DNA of 64,000 nt, taken from contig NC_069657.1 of NCBI RefSeq assembly GCF_027244095.1, positions 144,208,857 to 144,272,856 of the forward strand, given 5' to 3'. Both the position numbers and the translations under genes were made by a program. Positions 54,643 to 64,000 of the stretch are shown here, one piece after another. This stretch comes from Hemicordylus capensis. Lineage: Eukaryota; Chordata; Lepidosauria; Squamata; Cordylidae. The notes under the pieces are model-generated. The model did not search any database, had not been told where the DNA came from, and saw only the letters and a program-made list of their open reading frames with translations. The first letter of the stretch is position 1, and each line of letters opens with the position of its first letter.

Positions 54643-54790
54643 GAACTTTTTATGTTATGTTATGTTATGTTATGTTATGTTTATTTAAAATATTTCTATA
54701 CCGTCCAAAATTTGCATCTCTGGGCAGTTTACAATTACAACTTAACACATGCAGTTGTACAGAGCTAAGAACATTGAGCTTTTACAAATC
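54643..54790 (-). mobile_element. LINE/SINE 3' tail with TTATG repeat
   Basis: About seven TTATG units (54646-54681) precede TTTCTATACCGTCCAAAATT and CATCTCTGGGCAGTTTACAA, the reversed end of a tail repeat. Confidence 0.75.
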
Positions 54791-54823
54791 AGGTAGCCTT
54801 GGACAATTATTAATGATCTAAGC

Positions 54824-54961
54824 CAGGCTTCCCCAAACTGCGGCCCTCCAGATGTTGATGAACTACAACTCTCAGCATCCTTAGCCATAATTTATTGTGG
54901 CTGGGTATGCTGGGAGTTGTAGTTCAGCAACATCTGGAGGGCCGCAGTTTGGGGAAGCCTG
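54824..54961. mobile_element. Palindromic hAT-type MITE with perfect target duplication
   Basis: CAGGCTTCCCCAAACTGCGG and its reverse at 54942-54961 form an almost perfect hairpin of about 55-bp arms (CTCCAGATGTTG, AACTACAACTC) around an AT-rich centre. The flanks ATCTAAGC (54816-54823 and 54962-54969) are exact. It is 138 bp and non-coding. A diverged relative is at 58535-58669. Confidence 0.92.
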
Positions 54962-54969
54962 ATCTAAGC

Positions 54970-56114
54970 CAAGGGTGGGCAGTCTTCAAGCTCACAGGCT
55001 TTACCTTGTTTTGTCCTAGAATTCCAAGATTTACTAGACATAACTGGAGATAGAGATGTGCAAAGTAGTGGCTGTGGCTGGGTGGGTAGAACCAGATACT
55101 AAATTGTGGCTTAGCATGGAGAGCCAGTAGCCTACTACAACCGAGGAACCAAATACTGGGATAGTGGGTCATTCCAACTAACAATGAGTGCATGTTTCAA
55201 GCAGCTCCAGTGACACCAAATGCTGGCCACGCCTCTTGTGCTGAAGTATGCCAATGCGTTGGCATCTAACCTGCATCGGGGCATAGATGCACTTCCCATT
55301 GGCCTCTCCCAGTCAGTGGCCACTTTGTTCTTTGGTTTGGTGCCCAGGGGAAGGGGGTGCCTGGGAGGAATCAGGGCGCTCCCAGGGGGCCCCCAGGCAC
55401 CAGCAGCCAGGAGACATTTGTCCCTCCCCTGAACAAATTGGAAGCTGCATGCCTGCAGCTTCTTCTTGTGACTTGTTTGGCTAGTCCAAAATGACAGCTC
55501 ATTGCATGCTAAAACTGGTCCTGGGTAGTACCACTTCAAACTGCAGATGAGGGGGCCATAAGATTTAACCCATTCTGATATAAAAATCTATGCACACATT
55601 TTGTTGATGGTCTCATTTTTGAAAATAAAATTTGAAATACCACTCCAGCACTTTTATTATTTTGTATCACATTTCAATTATGAAAGAAGCCTACAACTGT
55701 CTTCCAAATGTTTCTCACCCTTTGAAGTTGATTAGACCGAGGTATCATAATTTGCCTCTCTACCTGGCTCTGTTTGTGCTCCATGAGAAAACCATAAGTA
55801 TGCAGAACAATATGTTGCATTGCTATCCACAGAAGATTTGGAGGACTTTATAACGAAGGCTTTTAAAAGGGTTTCTCCTCTATCAGCGAAACTGTCTTCA
55901 TGGTTATTGTCCATGACAATAACTGATTCAAAAAGGAAAGAATCAAGAAGGATACTCAGGTAATATCTAAGTGTGCAAACCACTCTCCCTACTGAATCCC
56001 TATTGAAGCCAACTTGACTATTGCAGAAAACATTTTGCCAGGTCTGTAGCCAAAATCATTCCTATTCCTCTCTTCTTATACTGAAAGCAGGCTGATGGAA
56101 CAACCTTTTCTGGA

Positions 56115-56167
<53 letters not shown>

Positions 56168-56500
56168 AAAACTGAATGAGATGAGACACACTGATAAAGT
56201 TCCTTCTCGGGTGTCATGTACTACTACAATGAGGACGACGACTATTTATATAGTTTTCTTACTACCAGCTTTTGAAATGTGTTATGTAAATAAATGGATT
56301 AGATACAAATAATCTGGAAGGAATGGGCTCTATGTTACAGAAAATGGAAATGTCAGTTATTAAAGCAGTGACTCACAAAGAATACACAATACAATGAAAA
56401 TTCTGAAGAGACATCTATGTGCATATGCAAGGCAAAAAGTCATCACAAATAAAAACTAAAAGCAAAAATGTGTATTCCTACTCCTATTTATTTATATTGC
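54970..56500. other. Unassigned intergenic sequence
   Basis: No gene was recognised. A GC-rich segment lies at 55200-55550, with a short palindrome AGCTGCATGCCTGCAGCT near 55443. A CA microsatellite lies at 56119-56163. Confidence 0.4.
56119..56163 (+). repeat. CA microsatellite
   Basis: About 22 CA units. Confidence 0.95.
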
Positions 56501-56502
56501 CA

Positions 56503-57441
56503 TTATGTATTTATATCCCATTTCAGTGTCAGCTTCTTCAGAGCATCCTTCACCTCCTTGTTCCTCAGGCTGTAGATCAGGGGGTTCAGCATAGGGATCA
56601 CTACTGTATAGAAAACCGACACTACTTTGTCCCTTTCCAAGGCATAACTAGAGCTGGGGCGTGAGTAGATAAAGAGGATGGAGCCATAGAACAAGGTCAC
56701 AGCTGTCAGATGGGAAGCACATGTGGAGAAGGCTTTGAGCCTTCCTTCAGTGGAGTGGATCCTCAAGATGGCTGCCAAGATGAAGACATAGGAGGCAAGG
56801 ATCATTGCTGAAGGAGTAATGACATTAGAGGCCAGAATGAAATACAAAACAGACTGGTAGCTCTCAGGCACCTCGCAGGCCAGCTTCACCAATGGAGGTA
56901 GGTCACAGAAGAAGTCGTCAATGATGTTGCCATCACAGTAACTCAATGTGAAGGTTTCACTGGTGATAATTGTGGCATTGATGAATCCGCTGAGATATGA
57001 GAGTGCCACCAGCCCTGTACATAGTTTTCCAGACATGGCAGTGGCATAAAGTAGTGGGTTGGAGATGGCCACATAGCGGTCATAGGCCATAGCTGCCAGG
57101 AGAAAGCATTCACTGTACGCAAGGCCAGCTGAGAAGAAGAACTGGGTAGCACAACCTCCAAAGGAAATACTCTTGTCTGCAGAGATACTGTTCATCAAGA
57201 TCTTAGGCGTATAGACAGAGGAATACCAGAGGTCCAGGAAGGACAGGTTGCCGATGAAGAAATACATGGGTGTGTGGAGGCGAGAGCTGCAACAGATTAG
57301 TGTAGTCAGTGTGATGTTCCCTGCTAGGCTAGTAATGTATATGATTAGAAACAACCCAAACAGAAGCTGTTGCAGTTTGGGGTTCGTAGTGAATCCCAGA
57401 AGGATGAATTTAGTCACTGTTGTGTGATTTCTGATTTCCAT
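56503..57441 (-). CDS. Olfactory receptor, class II, OR9-like (intact)
   Basis: A 312-residue odorant receptor starting at [12 protein letters not shown]. The frame is open 6 codons further but begins there with TTG, and the splice acceptor lies just upstream, so the ATG at 57441 is chosen. Motifs: sequon N5-[20 protein letters not shown] at 55-72, YTPKIL at 77-82, C97, [10 protein letters not shown] at 118-127 (Ser in place of the usual Cys, typical of OR9), [11 protein letters not shown] at 127-137, KAFSTC at 236-241, [12 protein letters not shown] at 283-294. The [12 protein letters not shown] block (101-112) is close to mammalian OR9 receptors. An AATAAA word lies about 11 nt past the stop. 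No lesion was seen. Confidence 0.96.
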   Translation of the reverse strand: MEIRNHTTVTKFILLGFTTNPKLQQLLFGLFLIIYITSLAGNITLTTLICCSSRLHTPMYFFIGNLSFLDLWYSSVYTPKILMNSISADKSISFGGCATQFFFSAGLAYSECFLLAAMAYDRYVAISNPLLYATAMSGKLCTGLVALSYLSGFINATIITSETFTLSYCDGNIIDDFFCDLPPLVKLACEVPESYQSVLYFILASNVITPSAMILASYVFILAAILRIHSTEGRLKAFSTCASHLTAVTLFYGSILFIYSRPSSSYALERDKVVSVFYTVVIPMLNPLIYSLRNKEVKDALKKLTLKWDINT

Positions 57442-57462
57442 GAATCTATTTGGAGTCAATTG

Positions 57463-57483
57463 CTAGGGATAGGGAAATAGAAG
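57463..57483 (-). promoter_or_regulatory. Predicted 3' splice site of OR coding exon
   Basis: The minus strand reads TCTATTTCCCTATCCCTAG, 21 nt before the ATG. It supports the ATG start over the non-ATG extension. Confidence 0.6.
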
Positions 57484-57484
57484 A

Positions 57485-58530
57485 TGTGCATTAAAGTTCT
57501 TGCTTATCAGAGTAGCATCATCTATCAATGAGCTATATTTGGGGGACTTCTCGTATGCATAAAATAAAACAGTGGAAAGAGATGCTATCCTCATGTAGTA
57601 TAATAGAAGTTAATTCTGATCTACCCCACAATGGTAGTAGCTCCAGAGATGGGCAACATTAAGGGTGCAATACAACGTATCTTTTCCACACTCACATGCT
57701 CATTTGGATAATTCCTCAGGCACTGGGAAGCCAAAAGGAATCCCAACAAATGAACGACGACTGCTTTGGAAGATAAGAGTCAGGATTTTGTTTATAACTG
57801 ACATAACTGCCATTCTCCAGAAATATTTCCTGTAGAAGTCATGAATTGTTCAGGGTAGTATGTACACATGGGACTGTCTTGTATGTTTGCGGCAGATGGA
57901 CTTTGAACCCATGCCCCCAACCACAGTATCAATCTCGAATCAGCCCCTTGCAACTACTATTTATATTATTCTAAGGGGGCGGGGAACCCGAACAGCATGA
58001 TTAACATCATTTGGGCTCCCACTCATAAAACAGACACCTAATAATAACATAAAGCAGCAAGTAATATGACGAAGCTTGTACATTTTATATTTTCTGAAAC
58101 AGATCATCACTTTCCATTCCCAAATTCCATTATTATGTCAACATAATAATAATTCCAATTGATGTCAACAGTTGTCTCAGTGTGTCTGTATTGGGAAGGC
58201 ACTTTTTATACTGATTTCCCAATGTGCATTTCAAGATAATGCACCACCAACCACACAATAAAGGACTCATGCCTTTTCCGAGTATGGAATGTAATTTAGA
58301 TACCAGGAACCACAATGTAGAAAGCAGCCTTAGCTCTTACAAATTTCCAGTTCTTCCCACTCCCCCACATCCTGAGCACATATGCTGCATAAACATATCG
58401 TTCCAATTCATTGGTTATAAGCATGTTCTATCTCATTTGCAAGCCTAGTGTGCTAGAAGAGGGATGCAGCACAACATAAACAAAAACACAATATAAAGAA
58501 GTATGGAAGAGACAGTGAGAGGAACAGAAT
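57485..58530. other. OR upstream flank, nothing recognised
   Basis: Presumed upstream region or intron of the OR9-like gene. No repeat family was identified. Confidence 0.35.
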
Positions 58531-58534
58531 AATC

Positions 58535-58669
58535 CAGGGATAGGCAAACTGAAGCTCATCAGCTGTTGTCCAACTACAATTACCATCACCCGCAGCCACA
58601 ATTTATTGCACCTGGGGATGATGGGAGTTGTAGTTCAACAGCTGGAGAGCCTCAGGTTGGACACCACTG
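58535..58669. mobile_element. Palindromic MITE, diverged relative of 54824-54961
   Basis: CAGGGATAGGCAAACTGAAG against the reversed end CAGTGGTGTCCAACCTGAGG, with inner words CATCAGCTGTTGTCCAACTA and its partner TAGTTCAACAGCTGG. It is about 135 bp. The flanks GAATAATC and AAATACAC are at best a worn 8-bp duplication. Confidence 0.75.
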
Positions 58670-59009
58670 AAATACACAGACAGTTACTCCCCTTTTAAAC
58701 ACCTCAGCTCTGCTTGCAGTCTTAAGGAATGAGGCAAGAACCAACAGGACCCACTTTTTAAAATAGAAGCTGTTTTGGTGCCATCTTTATTATTAGATTG
58801 TATCAATCTTATTTTTTATCCTATTTTGTTATGCATGTATGTTGTTTCTTATATATGCACTCTGATGATTCTCAGCATGTTTGGAAAAAAAAACCACAAG
58901 CACCAATGTCACCATCCTCATGACTTTAATATGTACATCAAACACCCATGAAGTGCCATGGCTTCAATAATCTTACCTTATTAAACATAGGCTGGTAGAT
59001 TGGTCAGGA

Positions 59010-59316
59010 AGAGAGCTGGTCTTGTGGTAGTAAGTATGACTTGTCTCCTTAGCTAAGCAGAGTGCACCCTGGTTGCATATGAAAGGGAGATTAGAAGTGT
59101 GAGCAATGTAAGATATTCCCTTTATGGGATGGAGCCGCTCTGGGAAGAGCATCTAGAGTCCAAGTTCCCTGCCTGGCAGCATCTCCAAGATAGGGCTGAG
59201 AGAGATTCCTGCCTGCAACCTTGGAGAAACCACTGCCAGTCTGTGTAGACAATACTGAGCAAGGTGGACCTATGGTCTGACTCAGTATATGGCAGCTTCC
59301 TATGTTCCTATGTTCA
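59010..59316 (+). mobile_element. tRNA-like squamate SINE, full copy
   Basis: The head AGAGAGCTGGTCTTGTGGTA runs to the end GTCTGACTCAGTATATGGCA and TTCCTATGTTCCTATGTTC. Confidence 0.9.
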
Positions 59317-61348
59317 GTTTTATTCTCTCTGTTCATGCCAAACAATTTAAACATTTCAGAGCTAGGAGAAGCAAAATAAGATGGTATATAAAATATCCTT
59401 AATGAGTGGATTTTTATGTGTGCACTGTCTGAATCCAGTAAGATTTGTGTTGAAATAAACAGCCTTTGATCATGAAGGAAGAGGTAAAAACTAAGGGCTT
59501 CTTTGAGCCTATCTTAGATGGAGATGTATATGCCTATCAAGGAAGAGAGACCTCATGACAGAGTTCTGAAATAGAGGTTAATTCTTATTCCTGGTGAAGT
59601 AAGAAATAGTGTAGATAATGGAATTATAAGATCTTGATATGAAAAGATATCATTTTCCTCTATCACAGAACAAACTTACCTAATGATGCACAGGAAACAG
59701 CAATTCACTCACCTAACATCACCTGGTGCTGATTAGAAAGTGTTGGTGGATTTTTATCTATAAAGTACTATGGCCTCCTAAGAATATCATCCCAATGGCC
59801 TTTTTAACAGCCCCAAGATTTACAGCTCTGCTGGGATTAAAGTTTGGGTTTTGTGCCATTGGCAAAATGTATTATATGAATAAACAGATTCATAACAAGA
59901 TTTATTTGTGGGGTTTATTTTCCCCTTTTGGAGGCAGCAATCTTTGGGACCACATTCACCAGAGCTCTTGGTGACTTTGCATATAGTCAGCAGAGCTGAG
60001 GAAAAGAAACAGGAGTCAGGAGTTAAAATAATTTTACAGGAGCATCAGAATTGTTAGATGTAAAGGTTATTCTGATGTGTATGTTATCTCATTCACCACC
60101 ATGACCTTGTAAACAGTGACGACCAGTTGTTTTGAAGAAAAACATAGAACCTCACATAAAGATATTTACAATGATCTAGGCATTTGAATAGATCCTAACC
60201 CTTTGAATTTGTTTACCAGTAAAACCAAAAGAGCATCATTTTATGGGGCGGGGGGGAATTGGTGCAGTCAATGGTTTCTTTGGGAGAGTTTTAAACTATT
60301 ACCAAAAAGAGAATCATTTCATGCACAGTTTGGTTTCTGTCAAGCTATTTAATATGCAGTTTTCATGAACATGGAACAGTATGAATAAAATCTATGATAT
60401 GATATATTTGCAGTCAATGGCTTATGTCCAGACCAACATTGCAAAGATGCGAGAATGCCGCATAGCTAAGTGGATATTCCAAGTTGTTCAATCCTGTGCA
60501 GCCTCCTTCTGCTTGTGCAAGCATTGCACTTGCACAAGGATAGCAAATGGTTTTGCATCATTCCCCGACACATACATGAACTAACGAAGAGGTTTCATAG
60601 AATGAGGTGCACACCCTATTACATTGATGTAGCACAAGTCTGGAACACAGGTGATTTAGTGCAACATGTTTGCACTAGTGCAGCGTTAGATGGGATGTCA
60701 GCCAATATATTTATTTACTTTATGCAATGACATCTCACATTGTAATCCAATAGATTCCAAAGACATTTTACAGCCAAAGGGATCAACTATAAAGGAATGC
60801 AAATATTTAAAATATCAAGGAAAAATCAATGGACATCATCCTAAGGAAGCATTCATGTGTGGGAAGATGTACCTACACTGTGAGGATTTATTTTGGGGGG
60901 CAGTGCAGAGTGTAAAGGGTGGAGAGGGTGATTTTTTTTCGCATCTCTGATTCCTTTGGAAATAACCTGCACCACCCAAGTATGTAACTGAGGGCTGCAT
61001 GTCCCTCTGGGACATATTTTGGGTGGCAGCATGAAATCTCACCATGGTGGATAGGACTACTTTAATCTGGTGCTTAACACTCAAAAGTGTTAGCAGCAGA
61101 CAGGTTTCTTTAGAGAGGGAGTTTTGTAGATGGAGTCTCATCATGGAAAGGCCCCATCTCCCATTGCAAGTAGCCTAATCTCTGTAGTTGGGGCATCTGG
61201 AGAAATACAGCTTAGTTGAGTTTTTAACATGTTAGCTTTCTGTGTACAAGGAGCTTTAGGGGGGAACATCCAATCATTGGACCCCTCATTCACAGCTTGA
61301 AGTAGAGAGGTCTAGCAATGACTGGGATATGTGATTTGGCTAGTTGCA
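59317..61348. other. Unassigned intergenic sequence
   Basis: No gene was recognised. A short hairpin with stem CTTGTGCAAG lies near 60513-60540. Short frames here look incidental. Confidence 0.35.
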
Positions 61349-61349
61349 T

Positions 61350-61464
61350 AGCATGCATAATATGTCCACCTCTATCATGTCTGCCCTTAGATGCCTTGTT
61401 TCTAAAGTAAAGAGCCCCAGGTGCTACAGTCTAGCCTCATAAGAAAGCTGCTCCAGGCCTCTGA
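61350..61464 (-). mobile_element. CR1 LINE, part 1 (3' side)
   Basis: CACCTCTATCATGTCTGCCC, TTTCTAAAGTAAAGAGCC and AAGCTGCTCCAGGCCTCTGA are the CR1 C-terminus. It is cut by the insertion at 61465 and resumes at 63087. Confidence 0.88.
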
Positions 61465-63086
61465 CTATGGTGGATTAACATAGTAGCAAATGCAGCATTT
61501 GCTACGGGCCCCACGTTTTTGAGGGCCCCGCATGTCCGGCTTCCAACTGCCCCTTCTGCTCTCTCTACTTGGTGCGTGGGAAGAGTGTGCTGAGAAATGG
61601 GCTCTGTTGACTCCTTCCTCCGCAATGGCTGCAGTGATCACCTGCTCTCACTTCACTTGCCTCTGATTAGCAGGCTCAGCTCAGCTGTAGTGCACCCCTC
61701 CCCTGTCAACAAGTAATGGGCCATTACTTGCAAAGTTTTCAGCAGATCTTTATCTTCATCACTTTCTGAGTGGCAGGGGGCAGGCAGTAATCGCTGCAAG
61801 GGTGGCGTGGCGTGGCTAGCTGGGACAGGGAGAGAAAGAGACCATGAAGCTTGCAGGAGATCCTTCTCCAGCCCTGACTTCAATATTTCCAAGGTGGGGT
61901 GGGGGGAATAGGAAAATACTTTTTTACTTCAAGAAATCCCAGAGGCCAGAGAGAAAAATGCTCCAGTGAAGCTGGAGATCGACCAGGCAGACAGACAATC
62001 TGAAGCAGAAGCTAGGACAAAATCTAAGGTTTGAGCAAGTATTTTTTTTTTTTAATCTCAGGCCCGGGGATTGGGGAACAGGGATGGAGTGTAGGAGAGC
62101 AGAACAAAGATACACACAGAGAGCCCAGATCTTCTCCAGGGAGCCTTAGCCTTTGCTTTTAAAACCAAAAGCTGCAGGCTGGTGATGCCTTTTGGACCTT
62201 TCTTCCCCCACACCTTTCCTTCATTAAATATCCAGTTGCATTGCTAGTTCTGGCCAAGTGAGTTGTAGCTGGGAGGATGCTCAGAGAGTCTTGCAAAGCT
62301 CACACAAGACCTTGACGGTTACTTTTCTACACAAGTCCCCCAGTCCTAGAATTTAGCACTCTCATCACTACACAGTTCCACACTGGTTCTCAACTATGTG
62401 GGTATTAATTGCAGGATAAAAATCTGATGCAGGATAAAAAACTTCTGACTGTAATGGCTTTAGTTTTGCTTGATAAGGTGCTAGCTTCCAGGGTTCAGGT
62501 GCATAGGTTTCCAGCAGTACTATTTCTAAATGCTAGATTGTAGATTTAAATAATAACAGAACTAACAGACTCTATGGTTTGTGCCTTTTTCCAATCTTGC
62601 CCTCCACTTTTCCTTGGCATGTTTATTTTCATTCCTAAATAAAAAACTCTGGGAATTAAAGTTAAAACTTTACCAGTTTTATTTGGTCCATGTTAGATAA
62701 AATATCCCTTTTCTGCTAAATGTGCCTTTTAAGAGAAGGCCCAGCACAGCATCTGTCCAGTGGCTGTTGCTGGTGCCTACCACATTTTTCTTTTTAGAGT
62801 GTGAACCCTTTAGAAAAAGAGAATCATCTATCCACTCTTTATTTTTCTATGTAAACCACTTTGAGAATTTTGATTGAAAAATGGTATATAAATGTTCACT
62901 GTTGTTGTAGTAAGTGTGAGTTTGTGGCTTGGTCCCCCATACTCCAAAATTTAGCAAATGAAAAAATTGAATTACATTACTATGCAAGTAAATAATTTAT
63001 GTTTTAATATTTATGTGCATTTTTAAAAATTTAGGGCCCCTTTATAACATATGCTCCAGGCCCCGCACTAGCTTAATCTGACCCTG
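61465..63086. mobile_element. hAT-type element inserted in a CR1
   Basis: It starts CTATGGTGGATTAACATAG and ends, reversed, CAGGGTCAGATTAAGCTAG. The flanks GCCTCTGA (61457-61464) and GCCCTTGA (63087-63094) are an 8-bp duplication with two mismatches. It is 1622 bp. The words GCTACGGGCCCC near its start and GGGGCCTGGAG at its end also pair. No transposase frame was recognised. It contains a LINE-tail repeat at 62740-62905. Confidence 0.8.
62740..62905 (+). mobile_element. LINE-tail repeat nested in the hAT-type element
   Basis: GCCCAGCACAGCATCTGTCC, CAGTGGCTGTTGCTGGTG and AATGGTATATAAATGTTC. Same family as 23960-24170. Confidence 0.75.
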
Positions 63087-64000
63087 GCCCTTGATCATCT
63101 TGGTAGCCCTCTTCTGGACCTTTTCCAGATCTACCATGTCCTTCTTAAGATATGGTGACAAGAACTGTACACCGTACTCTAAATGTAGCTGCACCATAGA
63201 TTTGTCAAAGGGAATTATAATATTAGCATTTTTATTTCCAATGCCCTTCCTTATGATCCTTGGCATGGAATTTGCCTTTTTTGCAGCTGCCACGTACTGA
63301 GTCAAAACTTTCAGCAAACTGTCTAGTAAGAGCCCAAGATCCCTGTCCTGGTCAGTCACTGACAGCTCAGAACCCATCAGTGTATACGTGAAGTTGTGGG
63401 TTTTTTTTGCCCCAATATGCATCACTTTACACTTGCCTACAGTGAACCACATCTGCCATTTTGTCGCTCACTCACCCAGTTTTGAGAGATCCTTTTGGAG
63501 CTACTAACAATCTGTTTTGGATTTCACTACACTAAATAGTTTAGTGTCATCTGCAAATTTGGTCACTTCACTGGTTACCTCAACTACTAGATCATTTATG
63601 GACAAGTTAAAGAGTGCTGGTCCCAGTACAGATCCCCAAGGGACCCCACTTCTTACTTCTCTCCAGTGCGAAAATGGTCCATTTCTACCCTCTGTTCCTG
63701 TCCTTCAACCAGTTACCAATCCACACATGAACCTGCCCCCTTATTTCATGACTGCTAAGTTTACTCCAAAGCCTTTGGTGGGGAACTTTGTAAAAAAGCT
63801 TTGTCAGAAGTTCTCTATGTCAGAAGCCATGCTGGTTCTCTTTCAGCAAGGGCTGTTCTTCTATATGTTTAACAATTTTGTCCGTAAGTATGCTTTCCAT
63901 CAATTCACCCAGCGCAGAAGTTAAGCTAACCAGCCTGTAGTTCCCTGGATCCCCTTGGATCCCCTTTTGAAAATCAGAGTTACATGAGCTACTTTCCAGG
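63087..64000 (-). mobile_element. CR1 LINE, part 2, running off the window
   Basis: A minus-strand frame reads KCKVMHIGAKKTHNFTYTL, VTDQDRDLGLLLDSLLK, ANSMPRIIRKGIGNKN and LEYGVQFLSPYLKKD (63042-63452), the standard CR1 RT thumb. More RT sequence extends to the window edge. It is broken, and its 5' extent is unknown. Confidence 0.9.

Noticed and set aside
54240-54821. A 193-residue open frame
   Set aside because: It runs from CR1 sequence through an unassigned stretch into a microsatellite and a tail repeat, with no domain.
56503-57459. A 318-residue start for the OR9-like gene
   Set aside because: The first codon there is TTG and a splice acceptor lies immediately upstream; the ATG at 57441 fits the family.

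Overview
The window looks like nuclear DNA of a squamate reptile (lizard or snake). It holds a small olfactory-receptor (OR) cluster set in dense, varied transposon sequence. The repeat mix points to squamates: CR1, L2, L1 and an R4-clade LINE, a Bov-B/Sauria-SINE-type 3' tail, a tRNA-like SINE family, many hAT-type elements, a Tc1/mariner element, and fossils of a Ty1/copia and a DIRS-like element. The only host coding genes I can support are single-exon class II ORs: four intact ones on the minus strand (9884-10828, 17677-18624, 48790-49731, 56503-57441) and one truncated piece on the plus strand (33091-33339). Three intact genes have a good 3' splice site just 5' of the ATG, as expected when an intronless OR coding exon follows an upstream 5'UTR exon.

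Layout. 1-3757 and 12362-16080 are the two arms of a large inverted repeat around an 8.6 kb spacer. The spacer holds an inverted, internally deleted copy of material from 26.5-29.2 kb, a copia fossil and the first OR. The outer 3.25 kb of the arms matches at every position compared, while the inner 0.5 kb differs at about 3%. 16-20 kb: L1 5' end, a MITE, the second OR, then sequence I cannot assign. 20.5-26.6 kb: an R4 LINE (plus) and an L1 ORF2 piece (minus). 27.5-31.6 kb: a DIRS-like fossil with a CR1 piece inserted. 32-36 kb: LINE tails, the OR fragment and MITEs. 38.2-41.6 kb: a three-layer nest of a LINE-tail repeat, a SINE and a hAT element with a transposase remnant. 44.2-46.1 kb: a 1.9 kb hAT-type element with perfect 8-bp target duplications. 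47.0-47.8 kb: a young-looking Tc1/mariner deletion derivative with long inverted repeats. 48.8-57.4 kb: two more ORs around a CR1 LINE. 61.3-64.0 kb: a CR1 LINE split by a hAT-type insertion.

The OR genes are the functional content; they would act as separate odorant GPCRs in olfactory neurons. I see no operon-like system, CRISPR array or RNA gene. The most unusual structure is the rearranged inverted duplication at 1-29 kb. It joins segments lying about 10 kb apart on the other strand and shows a sharp step in arm identity, which suggests either arm-to-arm gene conversion or an assembly artefact. All family calls come from reading motifs and comparing copies by eye; no database search was run.
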